From: Plumapathes pennacea
Taxonomy: Eukaryota > Cnidaria > Anthozoa > Antipatharia > Myriopathidae
Reading direction: 5' to 3'
Assembly (NCBI GenBank): GCA_964036295.1
Contig: OZ038467.1
Coordinates: forward strand, 15,411,670 to 15,475,669
Length of the DNA: 64,000 bases
In this document: in pieces, positions 33,411 to 47,489 of the stretch
How positions within the stretch are numbered: position 1 is the stretch's first letter
Layout of the letters: every line of letters begins with the position of its first letter
Position numbers and translations under genes: made by a program
The notes under the pieces: generated by a model
What the model saw: only the letters and a program-made list of their open reading frames with translations
Databases searched by the model: none
Told to the model about the DNA's origin: nothing

Positions 33411-36400
33411 GCGAAAACATCACTTTGCGGAAGAACGTCTGTACTTGAGACTTCTTTGAAACAATTTGTAAGCCAGTGTACTTTCGCTAGATTCGAGAAA
33501 CTTACCAGAAGGTCAAGACGAAAGAATCTGTTATAGCCCCAACATTCTCCCACCTCAAAATCTGACGCTGTTGAAAGACAAATACAATAATATTTCACCT
33601 CTGCACTTCTAAAAGCAAATTGGATTCGACCTAGAAGATGTCGAACTCCTGAACTGCCAAAGAAGGGCAAGCCTATGTGTTTACGTTGTTTATTTTCTTT
33701 CACTCCCAAGAGTGTTTTAAACTTCTCTTTTCAGTCTTTCACAAGAGATGCTGTATATCCCGGCGTGGTAGATCGATGACCAATCAATAATCACACAAAA
33801 CGTTCCTCTGATGTCATCGATAACCGATTGATGTGATGTAATCGGGTTTTGCTTTTGTTTTTAATTAGCAAAAAATGCTGCTAAACGTGTTGGACCAATC
33901 CAAAAGCGTAGCAAACGGCCGATGCAAACAAATGATAATACTGAGGGTGTCACTCACCAAATTCTCTAACAATATTCTTGCTAGAGTCGGGAGAAGCATG
34001 ATGTATCATCTCCACTCTGTACTCATACCTGAAACAACCGGTAAAATTTAACTACACCATGAAGTCAAGACAACAACACCACAGGAAGGCCACTTGAGAC
34101 AATGTACAGTATAAAATGAATCGACTAAGGGTCGATGTATGAAACCTAGACGCCGTAAAAGAATTGGAAGCCGATGTTTCGAGCGCTAGATCGACTTTCA
34201 TCGGAGCAAAAACAATAAGAGATCAAATCTAGTTCCCTTGGTGCTAGTTTTTCATTGTACTTAAGACAATGGACGTGCTAGCGATGGTTCACGTTGTACA
34301 ATCTCCCCCATAATGCTGCGCACCATAAACACTAAGGTCCTATTTACATAGAATGAGGGACACCCCTCCTAAAAGGGTCGCCCTTCTCTATTGAAGTTCC
34401 TTGTTCCGTTTTACATGATAGGTAAGGTCGCCCTAGGAGGAAGGTTAACCCTCTCAGCAGGAACAACTTTTGGTCATGCAAACGCTCGAGGTAGGGTTAC
34501 CCTCCCAGGGGGGCTAAGTTTAGCAGTGCCTGGTTTACTATCTCAAATCTCACGAACGCGCGATGACTTTCAGACTCTTGGCGAGATAGCCCTAGGGATA
34601 GCGTCTGGCATGTAAAGGGGAGCTATCTTCTGACCCTTTTAGGAGGGTGTCTCTCCCAGGAGGGTCACCCTCCTTCCACGTAAACAGGGTCTAACTCTAG
34701 AAGTGAAAAGAACACATCAAAAGTAGCATCTTCAGGAAATGTTCGCTAAATTAATTTAAAAGATCGAGTGGAGAGCACCTTTTATAACACAAATCCTCGT
34801 ATGTATGAGGTTCAAAACCCCACACCATTTTATATTTGGATGCCACAGGCCTCAGACGTGGCCGTTCTACTAGATTTTTCATGGCTCTTTTAAGTGTCAA
34901 GCATTCCGATCCAATCGTCGTTAATGACAACAAATGTGATAAATGGCCTATACATGACTTAAATAACCCCTAGCATCTTACTTGGATGTCTCTGGTAGCC
35001 CAGCGGAGAGTTCCAGGAACACAGACAAGTAGTTACCCCTGACAACACCGTTGCCATCCTGAAAAAAAAAAAAGGATGAAAAAGTAAAAATATTGAGCAT
35101 ATTTCTTAAACACCATAACTGTTGTCTCGGATAGTGCGCCTTAGACCCTGTTTACATGGAAGGAAGGTGACCCTCCCAGGAGGGACACCCTTTTCTATTA
35201 GAATTCCTTGTTCCGTTTACATGATAGGTAGGGTCACCCTAGGAGGAGAGTTGCCCTATCTCCTTGCCAGGGTAACCCTCCCATCAGGGACAACTTTTGG
35301 CCATGTAAGGTTTAGTGGTGCCAGGTTACTATCTCAAATTTTGCGACCGCGCGATGCCTTTCAACAAGGCCTTAATGTTTAATGTGTTCTTGCAGGTGAG
35401 CCACCAATGACGTGGTTTTTACGAGCAAGCACAAGCAGAAGAGTCCTTACTTCACATTGAAAACAAGCTCGACGCAAGCGCAAGCACAAACGCAAGGATC
35501 TAAATATTATCTTTTCCTTGTGCTTGCGTCGCTCGTTTTCACAGCATCACATCTCTAGTGCTTGCGTCGCTAAAACCAGACTTAAGTCCCATGGTACAAG
35601 TTACCACTACGTGAAACCAGTTATTCAAGGATTTGTCACTGTAAGTCACTGTTGCATCAGGATTGCTCTTCCCACTTAGCAAACAGACTAAGACCGACTG
35701 ACAGTTACTTATGTGACAACATCGACCAATTTGCGTTCACTTTCATAGAGCTGTTCTCACACGATTGTCGAAATTAGTCGTGTTATTGCTTTGGTTTTGC
35801 GTTTGCCGTGCTTCCCCATTGCAGGTTCTAACAAGTTTAGCAATATTCTTGGCCAGTCAAGAGCAAAAGCAAAACCTGATTGCGATATTCTCACGCAAGA
35901 AAGCAAGTGGCAATGGCGTGTTCTCGCACTTCTGATCGGTTCGTAAAACCAATCGCAATTGCTTGGTTTGAATTTTGGTTTTGGTCGTACTTCTAATTGG
36001 TCGGACGTGCTTTTGCTCGCCTCATTGATTGGCTGTGTGATTGCTTTGGTTTTGGTTTTCGATAGTCATCCGAAAAAGCGCTCTAAAACTAAAACAAAAC
36101 CCAAAGTATAGTAGTTTGCGATGGGTTTACTTTGAATAGACCAATCAATCAGCAGTACAGTAAAAAATCATCGTCACTTGCTTGCTTGCGTGAGCTGATC
36201 GCAGTAGCGTTTTCTTTTAGTACCTGATTGGTCAAGAATACAGCCAAACACGTTTGGACCAATCAAAACGAGTAGCAAGCATAAACCAGGCAACCACACG
36301 ATTACTTTCAAACCCCCTCTGTTAAAGAGGATTTAGATTATAGTGTCGAGGAAGGAGAAAGAACATGACAACCTGATAAGCTATCAGGTCAAGGCTGCAC

Positions 36401-39400
36401 CTCTAAATGTTCCATTACAGTACATTGTGTGTACTAGTGAAATCTGATAGCAAACTTACAGGGTAAACCTTCAATCTCCAACTGAGTCCATTTACATTCA
36501 AGGGTTCACTGTATACAGGATCAGCCTTCCTTTTCAGAATACTAGACATAAACAAGAAACAAGTTAAAAGAAGAAAGGAGTAGTTGGTGGTGAGTGATAG
36601 TAGGAGTATTAATAAGAGTAGTTACAGTTTTTTAAACGAGGTTTAGACCCAGTTAAGAAAGTCCTGGTCTAAACAAGGTCCACTAAACAGTAGCCATGCC
36701 TATCGGACCACGGCTATAATAATTATAATTACAATCTTTACCCAGGAGGCCTACTTCACCCAGGAATTACAACGTGGTATTTATAGACGTCGACCCATTA
36801 TCTAAAAAATGTAATTTGGCCCTTGGCAATCCCTGGTTTACAGACTCCGTGTAACCTTCATTTTAGCGATAAACCAGGTCAAAGTTAGGCTTTGTTTAAA
36901 AAAAAAGCTGTCATTACCAATAGATGTACAAGGTGTTTTTTCCTTACCTGAAGTTTGTTATGCAGAATGTGCTAGTATCATATGCAGGTACAATTTCACT
37001 GAGCGGAAAGTAAAAAGAAGGGGGTAAATTGTTAAACATATTTGTAATCACTGTTTCCTACAAATTGTTAGAAGCAATCAATCAACAACTTTATTAAAGT
37101 CTCGGATTCTTGTAGCCGGGCACATGTGCCCTACTAATCGGGAAGACATTATTTAATAATTATGGTTATAAAGCAGTGCATTACATCTTATAAGCAGTGC
37201 ATTACATCTTTACCTGGTGAAGTCAGCCGGAATGGGAGGACTTACAAACGAAGCCATGGGTTTACGGTGAACCTGAAACCAGAAAATTCGTACCGGTAGT
37301 CCCAATAATAATATCCAAGAAGCATGTCTTACATGATAACATCTGCGCCGCGCGTGTGTGACGTTCTGTTGCGCGACCATTGTTAATACGTGGGCAGAAA
37401 ATATGCACAGAAACAATGCGCACGAACGCCTTAAGAATACGTCCACACGTATCCGTTTTCAAAAGTTTACGTTTTCGTTTTACTGAAAATGGAATAAAAG
37501 TATTGCGTCCACACGACATGTTTTCATATTTTCAGTGAAATTATCCGTCCACACGAAAACGAATCTGGTGGGCGCTTTGAAATGTTTGTGTTTTCACCCG
37601 TCCACACGTATACTGATAAACATGGTGTTCAAAAGTTTCCACTCTGGAGAGCGTTTTCAAAAGTTTTCGTTTTCGTGACCGTATTCACTGGATACGTGTG
37701 GACGAAAGGCCAATCCGCAAAGAAAGGTTTGCGTTTTCGTAGAAAAACGGATACGTGTGGACGGGGCCTTAACCCTTTCACTCCTGAAAGTGATAACTTT
37801 AATTTTCTCCTCCAGTTTGTCACCAGAGATATGTGATACAGTGTGAAGAATTTGCTGCTTGATAGTTCAATCAGACGAAAGCTGATTCGCTTATCAATTC
37901 TCACTATATCACTCATACATTTTCTTCTTGAATGATTAGGAGAATTTGTATTTTGAGCTCAGGAGTGAAAGGGTTAAAGCTGCGTTTACACGGATGCGCT
38001 TTTACCTCTCGCTTTTGCTGTTTACACAAAAACAGAAACCGGAGCGTTTTAAAAACGATCCACTTTTGGCTGTGTTTTCGAATCGATGCGTTTTTTTCAT
38101 TGCCAAATTTGATCGTTTTCGTGTAAACGGGAGGTGAAATAGCATCGTTTTCAAACGAAATCGCATCCGTGTAAACGCAGCCTTAAAGAGAATAGAAGTA
38201 CAGGTAGCAAGCAATAAGAATGGGTATCATACCTGATTGAATAACTGCAAAAGTTCCCCACTCTTACTAATTAATTCACTCCTTGAACAAGAATGAAGCT
38301 GAAAGAAAAGTCAGTATTATGATAAGCACCCGGGAGTGAATACCTCCTACAGTCAGTTGTGGTCGTGTTTCACTGTTGGTACCTGGTGTTCAACTTCTTG
38401 TAGAAGGGACTCTAACAGTTCTGTCTCTTGAGTCAGAGAGTTCTTCTGACCTGTGGAGACATGGGACACATTCAAACGTGTGACACACACCCGTTGAGAC
38501 TGGGAAAAAAGACAAAGATTACGCCAGCAGAACATACAGTCAATCCCTTAAGCGGACACCCTTCGGGAATTGTGAAATGTTCCCTTAACACAGGGTGTCC
38601 GCTTAATACAGGCAGAGTTTACAGTATCTAACTTGGAGAGTAGATTTTCGGGAGTTAAACGCTTAATACAGGGAGTCCACTTAACACAGGCAAAGTTTAC
38701 AGTATCTAATCTTTAGTAAATTTCCGAGACTTGGACAAATGTCCGCTTAATACAGGGCCGCTTCTTCGTGTTGACGTGTACACTTCATTTAGTGGAAATT
38801 ATGTACATGTACATGTGCATGTGGTTTATTATTTGACAAAGGGAGAGTTCTAGTTAGGTAACACTCCACTGAAATAGACTTTTCAAGGACTTCGCAAGGC
38901 CGATTTTCATTTCTCCAAGGGCTTAAAATTACCTGTTGGCCAGATTAAAATGTTTAGCATTCTTAACGCATCCCCTCAACTAACTTCATCTGAACAGTTT
39001 TTCCCGAGATGCTCTTTGAAAGGCGACTGACTTGATGAACAGAACTCAAACTGCCATTCAATTCATTTCTGGGTAAATTCAGTCTTTTCCGATCAATTTA
39101 TTACTTAAAACATTTAGAACTTTTCAAGAGCTACAGTGTAAATCCAAGGACTTTTCAATGTATCATATGAATTCAAAGAGCAGCAGTCAAATTCAAGTGC
39201 TTTTCAATATCGTACGTACCCCGTGACGGTAATTGTGAACAAGTTGAACTGTCGGTAAGTGGTCGGTAGACGACTTACCGACCCCATACCGACCACGTGA
39301 TTGACTTTACCGACCACATACCGATCACTCAAAAACTTTCACCGACCACACTCTTTGCTACGTTCTTTTTCCCGTTCTCTTTTCTTTTTTAAGAATTGAA

Positions 39401-41934
39401 AGCAAGAAAGACCGTTTGACAAAGCTTGCGTGTACTCACCCATCAAAGTAAGTAATTTACTCTTTAGTTGTGTGTCCAGCCTGGCTATCATCAACTCCAC
39501 TGCATTACGTATCTCCCTTACTCTCTAGATACCAATAGTCAGAGGACATGCAATACAAAAATGCATTCATGAGATTCTTAAGCCCTTCACTCCCGACTTC
39601 ATAACACAAATTCTCCCAAGCCATTCTAGGACAAAAGTGTACGTAAGTGATGAAAAGAGAACGGGAAAAAAAACGATGCGATGAAACACTATCTGCTACA
39701 ACGTATGTGAAAAGGGCCAAAGGAACAAAAACACTTCGTAATATAGATTTTAACGCCCTATCTGCCCAGTCCATCCCAGATTTTAATGAACATTTTAGAT
39801 ATTATTAATTATACACTATACTAGCACGCTATTGTTATTGCTGTTATTATTAGTAGTATTTTTAGAAATTTATTATAGGAATGCTAGTTTTTACTAGTTA
39901 TTAATAATTTAAATATAGGTTACTGATTAGCTTATTACTATTTGTTTTTATACACGACCCCACAAGCTGATGCTTAAACTCTTATCGTGTTTAAATAAAG
40001 ATTATCGTATCGTATCGTATCGTATCGTAGTGATGCGGTGAGAATTGATAATTCAACCAGCTTTTATCTGAGCAAGCTATCAAAGATCCTCAGGATCTGT
40101 GCCCCTGGTAAAAACTGTGGTATTCCTGGCATATGTGGTGTTTGTGAGATTAACTTCTCTTTGGGAGGTTCTAATGCTGAAGCACTAAACAAGGACCTGT
40201 GCTATAAAAAGGCAAACTTCTTTGCACACTTTTGTTTACTGAACCACATGCAACCTCCATCAGCTAAAAAACTCCTGGGCCCGGTTTTTCGAAAGTCGAT
40301 TAAGCTAATCCAGGATTAACGAAATTCTTTCTCTCGACCTCTCTGCCAATAAACTGCAGGGTTTTGTTCAAATATGGATTAAAAAGTTGTTTTAGCTGAA
40401 AACGTATCAAGGAAATCGTTGCAGGACAAAACCTTCACATTTTCAGGCTTATAAATGACAAGAAAGTTTACACCTAATCCAGGATTAGCCTAATCGTGCT
40501 TTGAAAAACCGGGCCCTGCATTTTATTACGAAGGCTTATTCTTGCTTGGCACCTAAAAGTGTATGAAATGTTCCTTCTTTGGGCTGCCAAACCATTACAG
40601 TGGAACCCACCTTACGGCCACCCCAATATCATGGCCACCTCGTTATTATGGCCACTATCTTTTGTCCCACGAAACAAACACCCAGCCATTTCTTATCTGA
40701 AAACCCCATTGATACGGCCAGATTTCTATGTCCCAATTGTGGCCTCATTAACGGGCCACTGTATTTTGAATTTACTAAAATTCTCTCAAGACGGACACCT
40801 CTATAATCCTGACAGGATTTGTTGATTCTGGCCACCCAAATTTAACTTATTTGTCTGCATCTAAACTCTCTGTGAGCCAGAAACCTAGACCAGGTCCAAT
40901 ATAGTCTAATTCAGCCAAGTGCCATAATGTAAAATATAATACAATGGCCTCACCTCTTCTTTTGCTTCTCTCAGACTTTCAACATTCCTCTCCTACAAAG
41001 AAAATAAAGGCACAAAAAAAATCACACTCATGCACCAAGGACAAACTAAAATTCTACAGAGCCCAAAATCTGGGTACTCACAACTTCCTGAACGAGACTG
41101 ATGAGTTCCATCAAACGTCTTCTCAATGCCGCAACCTAATCACATAATAGAAACCATCAACCTTGCAAACAGTTTAAGCTCTTGTAAGCAGACGCCCTTA
41201 GAAACCAGAAAAAGTGTTTGTAACTGGAACTGTCCCTGTACTAGCTTCAGAGAAGGAGTAGGACCACTAACACCACTGGTAAACTGTAACTGAAGTATCA
41301 GAGTACAAAATGATGAAAATTGGAGTAACCCCAAAAAACATGTTACAGCTGGTAAGTTTTAGGGTGTTATGCACTGGTTTCAGTGAAAAAAAAAAGTTTA
41401 TCCCTAGTGATAACAAAATAATACAACACTGTAAACCTATATACATGCATGTACATGTACAAGAGAGATCAACGTTGATAAAAAAGACAAACCTCATCAG
41501 TGATAGATGACACATGCTGGTCATACACTTCATCCAGTGGCTTAAAAGTGTGACCTGAGTGCTGCAGAAGGCACAATATAAAAATAGAATTTAAGTAATA
41601 TCAATATACCATACTGTACTGTAGCTACATTACCCACCATCTGGCACCACTCCTTACAATTTCCTGTTTTGGTTTGGGCATACAGAGTGGTCAAATTAAC
41701 CAGAGCCTCACATGGTCACAGCTTATGATCCAGGTTTCACTCTAATAGTACAGGACTTCATTTTGACTGTAGAACCAAGGAATGGGGACTTTGGAGGAAG
41801 TCCACTGTATTTTCTATGACGTCAGTGTTGTGCACAGGAAAAATGGGTTAATTATAATCACACACAAAGTAAAATTTTAACCCAAGGTATGGGTAAATGG
41901 TAATTTGTACAGACCAACAGAAATGATGCAAAAA

Positions 41935-41966
<32 letters not shown>

Positions 41967-44900
41967 AGCTGCACCTTTACAGTCAAATTATACAGTCAGC
42001 GCTCGACATTAACAATTGCCTACTATGCCCGGGACAACCAAAAATTATGAAACTTTCTATTTCTGGAAGTCAGTCTACAGTCTGGGCCTGGTTTTTCAAA
42101 GCACGATTAGGCTAATCCTGGATTAGGTGTAAACTTTCTTGTCATTTATAAGCCTGAAAATATGAAGATTTTGTCCTGCAACAATTTCCTGTTGATACGT
42201 ATTCAGCTAAAACAAGCTTTTTAATCCACATTTGAACAAAACCCTGCATTTTATCAGCCGAGAGGTCATCAGAAAGAATTTTGTTAATCCTGGATTAGCT
42301 TAATCGGCTTTCAAAAAACCGGGCCCTGAAGGGCAACCAACCTGACAGTACATCTGCAATCCAAGATACGGTACATCACTCAATAATCTACATTACATGC
42401 AGCTCACATGAGGCAGTGTTGTATCCAGGATTTCAAAACTGGGGGTCCTTCGGACCCCCTCTTCCAAAATTTAGGGGTCCAAATAGGATTTTGTGGGGTC
42501 CAACTAATTAATATTCATTTTTAATATTAATATTCGTGGCGCGTCATTATTCACATTGCTTTTTTGTACCAAACAAATAACAAGCCGATAGGACATTTTT
42601 TATGTTCCTGCCACATTTTGTTCTCTTTCGAGGAGGTTTTCTTCTAAAAGTATTTTAATGACGTCCGCCATACGCACAAAACATATTTATGCAAATCTGA
42701 ACTCAATTCTTTGGGTTATCAAATTTCACCACGCTACACGAAAAATTGACAGCTTGATTTTCAGTCGATGTGCAAGACTACAGGTCAATGTTTTAAGATT
42801 TGTATGCAGACAGATTTCGACCGTTTGTCATATTAAAAGTGGTGTCGTCGTGATCGATAAAAGGTGTGCACGTTGCAATAAACTGAGCCGCTCGAACAGC
42901 CAGTGGTTTACAGTAACATTTGATTGAATATTTTTTCAGTCACACTCACATTCTAGGATTTAACCCTTAGAAATTGTACTACTTTTTTCGCGTCGTATGC
43001 GACAGAAAACCAAATCACGGAGTGATTTTTTATTCGGGTTGTAAGTGAAAGTTGCAACGCGTAAATCGGGCTTTACCGACGCGCTATCAGTGGTGAAGGA
43101 TCAGCGTCGGGTTTCCGCTTAGCGGGTCGCGTTCCGAAAAGAGTTGCTTGTCAATTAATTTTTCGAGTGCGTCCAAGCGGACGCACTTGCTGGAATTTTT
43201 TGCGTCCAAATTGAGATTTGTGCGTCCCAGGATGCAATGACGCGCTCTGGATTCAACACTGATGAGGGTCATACTGCATACTCTTTAAACACTTACAGTT
43301 CCTCCCCACAAGGCGCACTGATGACAGATACATTTCTTGCAGGTTGTGCAGAAGACACTTAACTTCTCGTGATGAATCTCACATCTGGATGAAACAAAGT
43401 GCAACAAGTGTTTAAGTACTGGGAGCATAGGATCATGAAAAGTCAAAATGAGTGTTTATACAACATGTACAGATAAAACTGCCCTCCCCCCTTCAGGTTT
43501 TTCAAAAATATCTTTGAAGACTTGTTTTTCAATATTTAGCCGATGTTTTCAGTAGCTGTGCTGTATCTCTTTAGGCAAAGTTTAGCACATTATGTGACAA
43601 AAATCAGTCCTGACTGATCTGAGATATTTTTGAAAAACTAAAGGCTATTTTTTTTAAATTGTCAGACAATTTTGAAAAAAAAATTCATGTGAGCACATAA
43701 AAGAGTGTGACCCTGTAGTGTGCCCTATTTGTAGGTCATAACTACTTTTTATTTGGTTTGTTTTCATTTCTAGAGAAAACAATAGCATTTGAAAACAGAC
43801 ACCATTTTGGTTGATGCCATCTTGGACCATAATGGAGTGGCCATAAGGCAGGGTTCCACTGTACATTATATTCTATGTTTGCATCCCCATGCACACAAAC
43901 AGCAAACTTCTTTTAGCTACCTAAACAAACAAAGCTACATTTACTGTACACAGGACTAAAACATATATAATGTATACATGGACAAATTATTGATCACTGA
44001 CAAGATTTACATGACCGACTAACACCTTATATTGTGGGTCTGTAAAAACTACAAGTCTTAATTTATTCTTGCATATAGTGATTGTTAATGATTGTGTCTG
44101 CTGACTAATAATTAAAACTATATTATATTCACCAACACCAAGGAGAATAATAATTAACTGTTTTATTATATACAACACAAGTTTAATAGCCAGACTTCTA
44201 TTTTTTTATTTTCCCAAAAACTATGGGCAAAAAGCCGAGGCACTTTGATTACTGATTAATGTATGTGTGAGACCGATCGGCAACCGAAAAAAATGTGAGT
44301 TTCGACAGAATTTGTGTAATTGTGCCTGAGGCATTTCTTCCAACAGAGTTTTAAGTATTTCTTGTTATTAAAACCATTCTGCAAACATTAAATGTTTCAC
44401 CTTAGAGTTGAAACTGTTCAGCTTTTTCATGCAAGCTTGTGTCAATGGACATTGTAGAACACAAAACACAAAACACTTTATACCAATAATGGCAAAATGA
44501 AACAAAAGCTCGCCCGTGAACACTGCTAAAACAAACTTTGTAGCCTTCTTTGTGTTGTCCGGTGTAGCTGCCTCATTTACCAAAACAATTCAGTGACAGC
44601 AGCAAAACAAGCACCATTTTGTTTTAAACTGGGAGCTGAATAGTACTTGCTATTCACTTGTGTTGTATATACTAAGAATAATACTACACTATAATGATAT
44701 CCAGTTCTATGGGAGCATAATACAAAATGCATACACTGTGTAATAATTACTACACAAAACTTATGAATTCAAATGATGTAAGGTTACAACATTCTGAATA
44801 GAGCCTTGCACATCAACTTCCATGTTTAAGGACAAAAAAAGATCTCAGAGACTATCCTCAAGTTCTTATATTGTTGCTGTCCTTCAACATGGCTGACACT

Positions 44901-47444
44901 GATGTCAGGTGAAAAGGGTCAGTAAGACTTTAAAATTAATGTACAAGATTCAGGGAAGTATAATATATGTACCTATTCCCATCTAAAGTTGTTTTTGTGG
45001 TCACTTTCCACAACCAAATGACCAATGAATGTTTCAAGCGTTGGTAAACTGTGAAAGATGAACTCTGAGATTCAGTTGAACACATGAATAATTACCAATG
45101 GGGGTGACATATATTTTTGGAAACTCGTCCAAAAACACAGATATTAAGCCCAAACCTTGCAACACATACACATAAACCTGCAAAAACATTTCCAAAGGTG
45201 ACACATTCTAAGATGGAGTCCATAAAGATGATGATGATGAGTGCTGAAGCTTCAATATAGTGATCTTGACGAAGAAAATTAAGCATTTCTAATTTTAGAG
45301 GACAATAATGTAAACAAAGGAGGATATTTTTATGGGCACTAAATAGTAATTTCCTAGCTTACTCAACACCTGCTTCACTCTAAAAAAACAAGTTAGGGAT
45401 AATGCAAATACAGAGCACAGGGTTACCATCAACATTTAATTATATAAAAATAAATGTCATGTGTGACAGGAAATGATAATATTATTACTATCATCACTCT
45501 AAACTAGTGTACACACATATGTTACATATAGAAACTCTGGTGTGAGATTATCACCTACCTATCTTTGTCATTTTCATCTCTAGTTTTTGGTGTGCCTGCC
45601 AACTGGAGTGAATCAAGTTGCTGTAAAAAATAAAAAATTGATTAGGCTCCATGTGAAGCTAAATTTCATCTACAACACTGTAATTATATTCAAACCAGTC
45701 AGAACAAACTGCCAGCCTTAGATTAGCATACTAAGTTTAATTAATTTATACACTGCAAATGCTCTAATAAGTCCCCTGGGGGCTTATTTAAAAATTGATC
45801 TGACTTGTAGAGGGGGTGGGTTGGGGTCTTAAAAAAAGTTAAGGGCTTATAAACTTATTGCACTCACTCGTATGCATGGGAGGCAAAATATGAACTGGGT
45901 CAAGTTATTCAGCAAACCTCTGTAGCTTTTAATGATACTGTATGTATAAATAATGCCAAAGCAAGGCGAGCAAAGCCTACTTATTTGTCGAAGAAATTAG
46001 AAGGGACATTTTCAATATTGGGTTCCATTTGCCATGCTTTACATGACCATTATTTTATTCTCTAGACCAACTCAAATAACATCACTCTTCAGCAACGAAA
46101 GTCAACAAAAAGTTGCTTGACATTTTGCTGACGAGAGTGACATCTTTATGTCCTAAACAATATTTCGCTCTCCTCAGCAAAATTTCACTCAGAATTTTCT
46201 TCTTCTCAGCAAACATTTGCTCAAAATTTTGTTCTGCAAACAATAAGATGCTGATTTTGCTCTTTTTCATCTATTTGACAAATTTCACTGCCATTACTTT
46301 TGCACAGTATACTGTAAAGTACAAGATGTCAAAGCCATCTTATAATATTGTTATTTTACACAATGTTTTGCATCCCCAAGAAAGACTGATATTGCAAACT
46401 TATCCTTTCAATACATACAGTCACTACATGGGATTGTAGTCAGTACAGCATATATGAAGTATAGAGCAAGTGATCTCTTTCTTGGGTTTTATCTGGTCAG
46501 TTGATTGACAATTCTCCCACAGTAATTCTACATGGTGCAAACAACAGGATGGTGTTCTGATTAGTACCCTGACAGGGCTCAGGGATTACCGACAGAAAGA
46601 AAACACACCTGTGTGACTTCCTCTACCCATCGGCAATGGACCAGCTCATTGAGATGGAGAGAAGCTCTGTAGAACAAAATAACAATCTTCTTGAGACCTG
46701 GTTTATATGGACACCCGGTTAATATGGACACTGTGTCTGGTCCTGATGGTGTCCATATTATCTTGGTTCCATTGTACATGTTAAGCAGAGTGCATAACAG
46801 ATAGAAATAAACTTTCCCAACTCACAGTTCTTCAATGACAAGTTTTCAGGGTGAGACAACCTTTTTCTTTAGTTGGCTAACTCAAGGTTAGCTGGATAGA
46901 ATAATTATATCAGATCCGTGTGTTTGACTGAGTACACATGCAAACTTGGCAAGGTTCGAATTTGTTTCTTGCTGGAGAATCTAAAAAAAGTTTTCTCAGC
47001 TATTGGACAGGAAGGATTTATAATTACAGTTTAATAGGCGAGAAATTTAGGCTGCAGCCAGTATTATGTACTATAAATCTGTCATCACGATAACAAACAT
47101 CAATGCAGCTTGAAGTTCGAATTGGATTCACACAATTATTTTATCTGTTGCTCCCCTCCTTAGTTTGCTTATCAGTGGATTTTTCTTTCTTTGTATTCTG
47201 TTGTTTTAAAGCATTTTAGTGACTTAAAAGTCACTCAGATTCAGACAAGAAAAGTATGGGGTCATGTGGTGCATACAGTACTTACCGACAGTGGGGACAC
47301 TGAGGCCTCTGTTCTGTCAACCAACGCTAAAACAAAACAAAGCAAGTTGTGAAATTTTAATGTTTAAAAACACACAGCCAGTGACACACAGTGATGATCA
47401 GGACATATAAACCAAGGTAATCTCTTAGGTACTGTGCTATTGCC

Positions 47445-47489
<45 letters not shown>

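Noticed and set aside
47452..47487. Long poly-A tract as a retrocopy tail
   Set aside because: No coding or retrotransposon sequence ends at it and no target duplication is visible.
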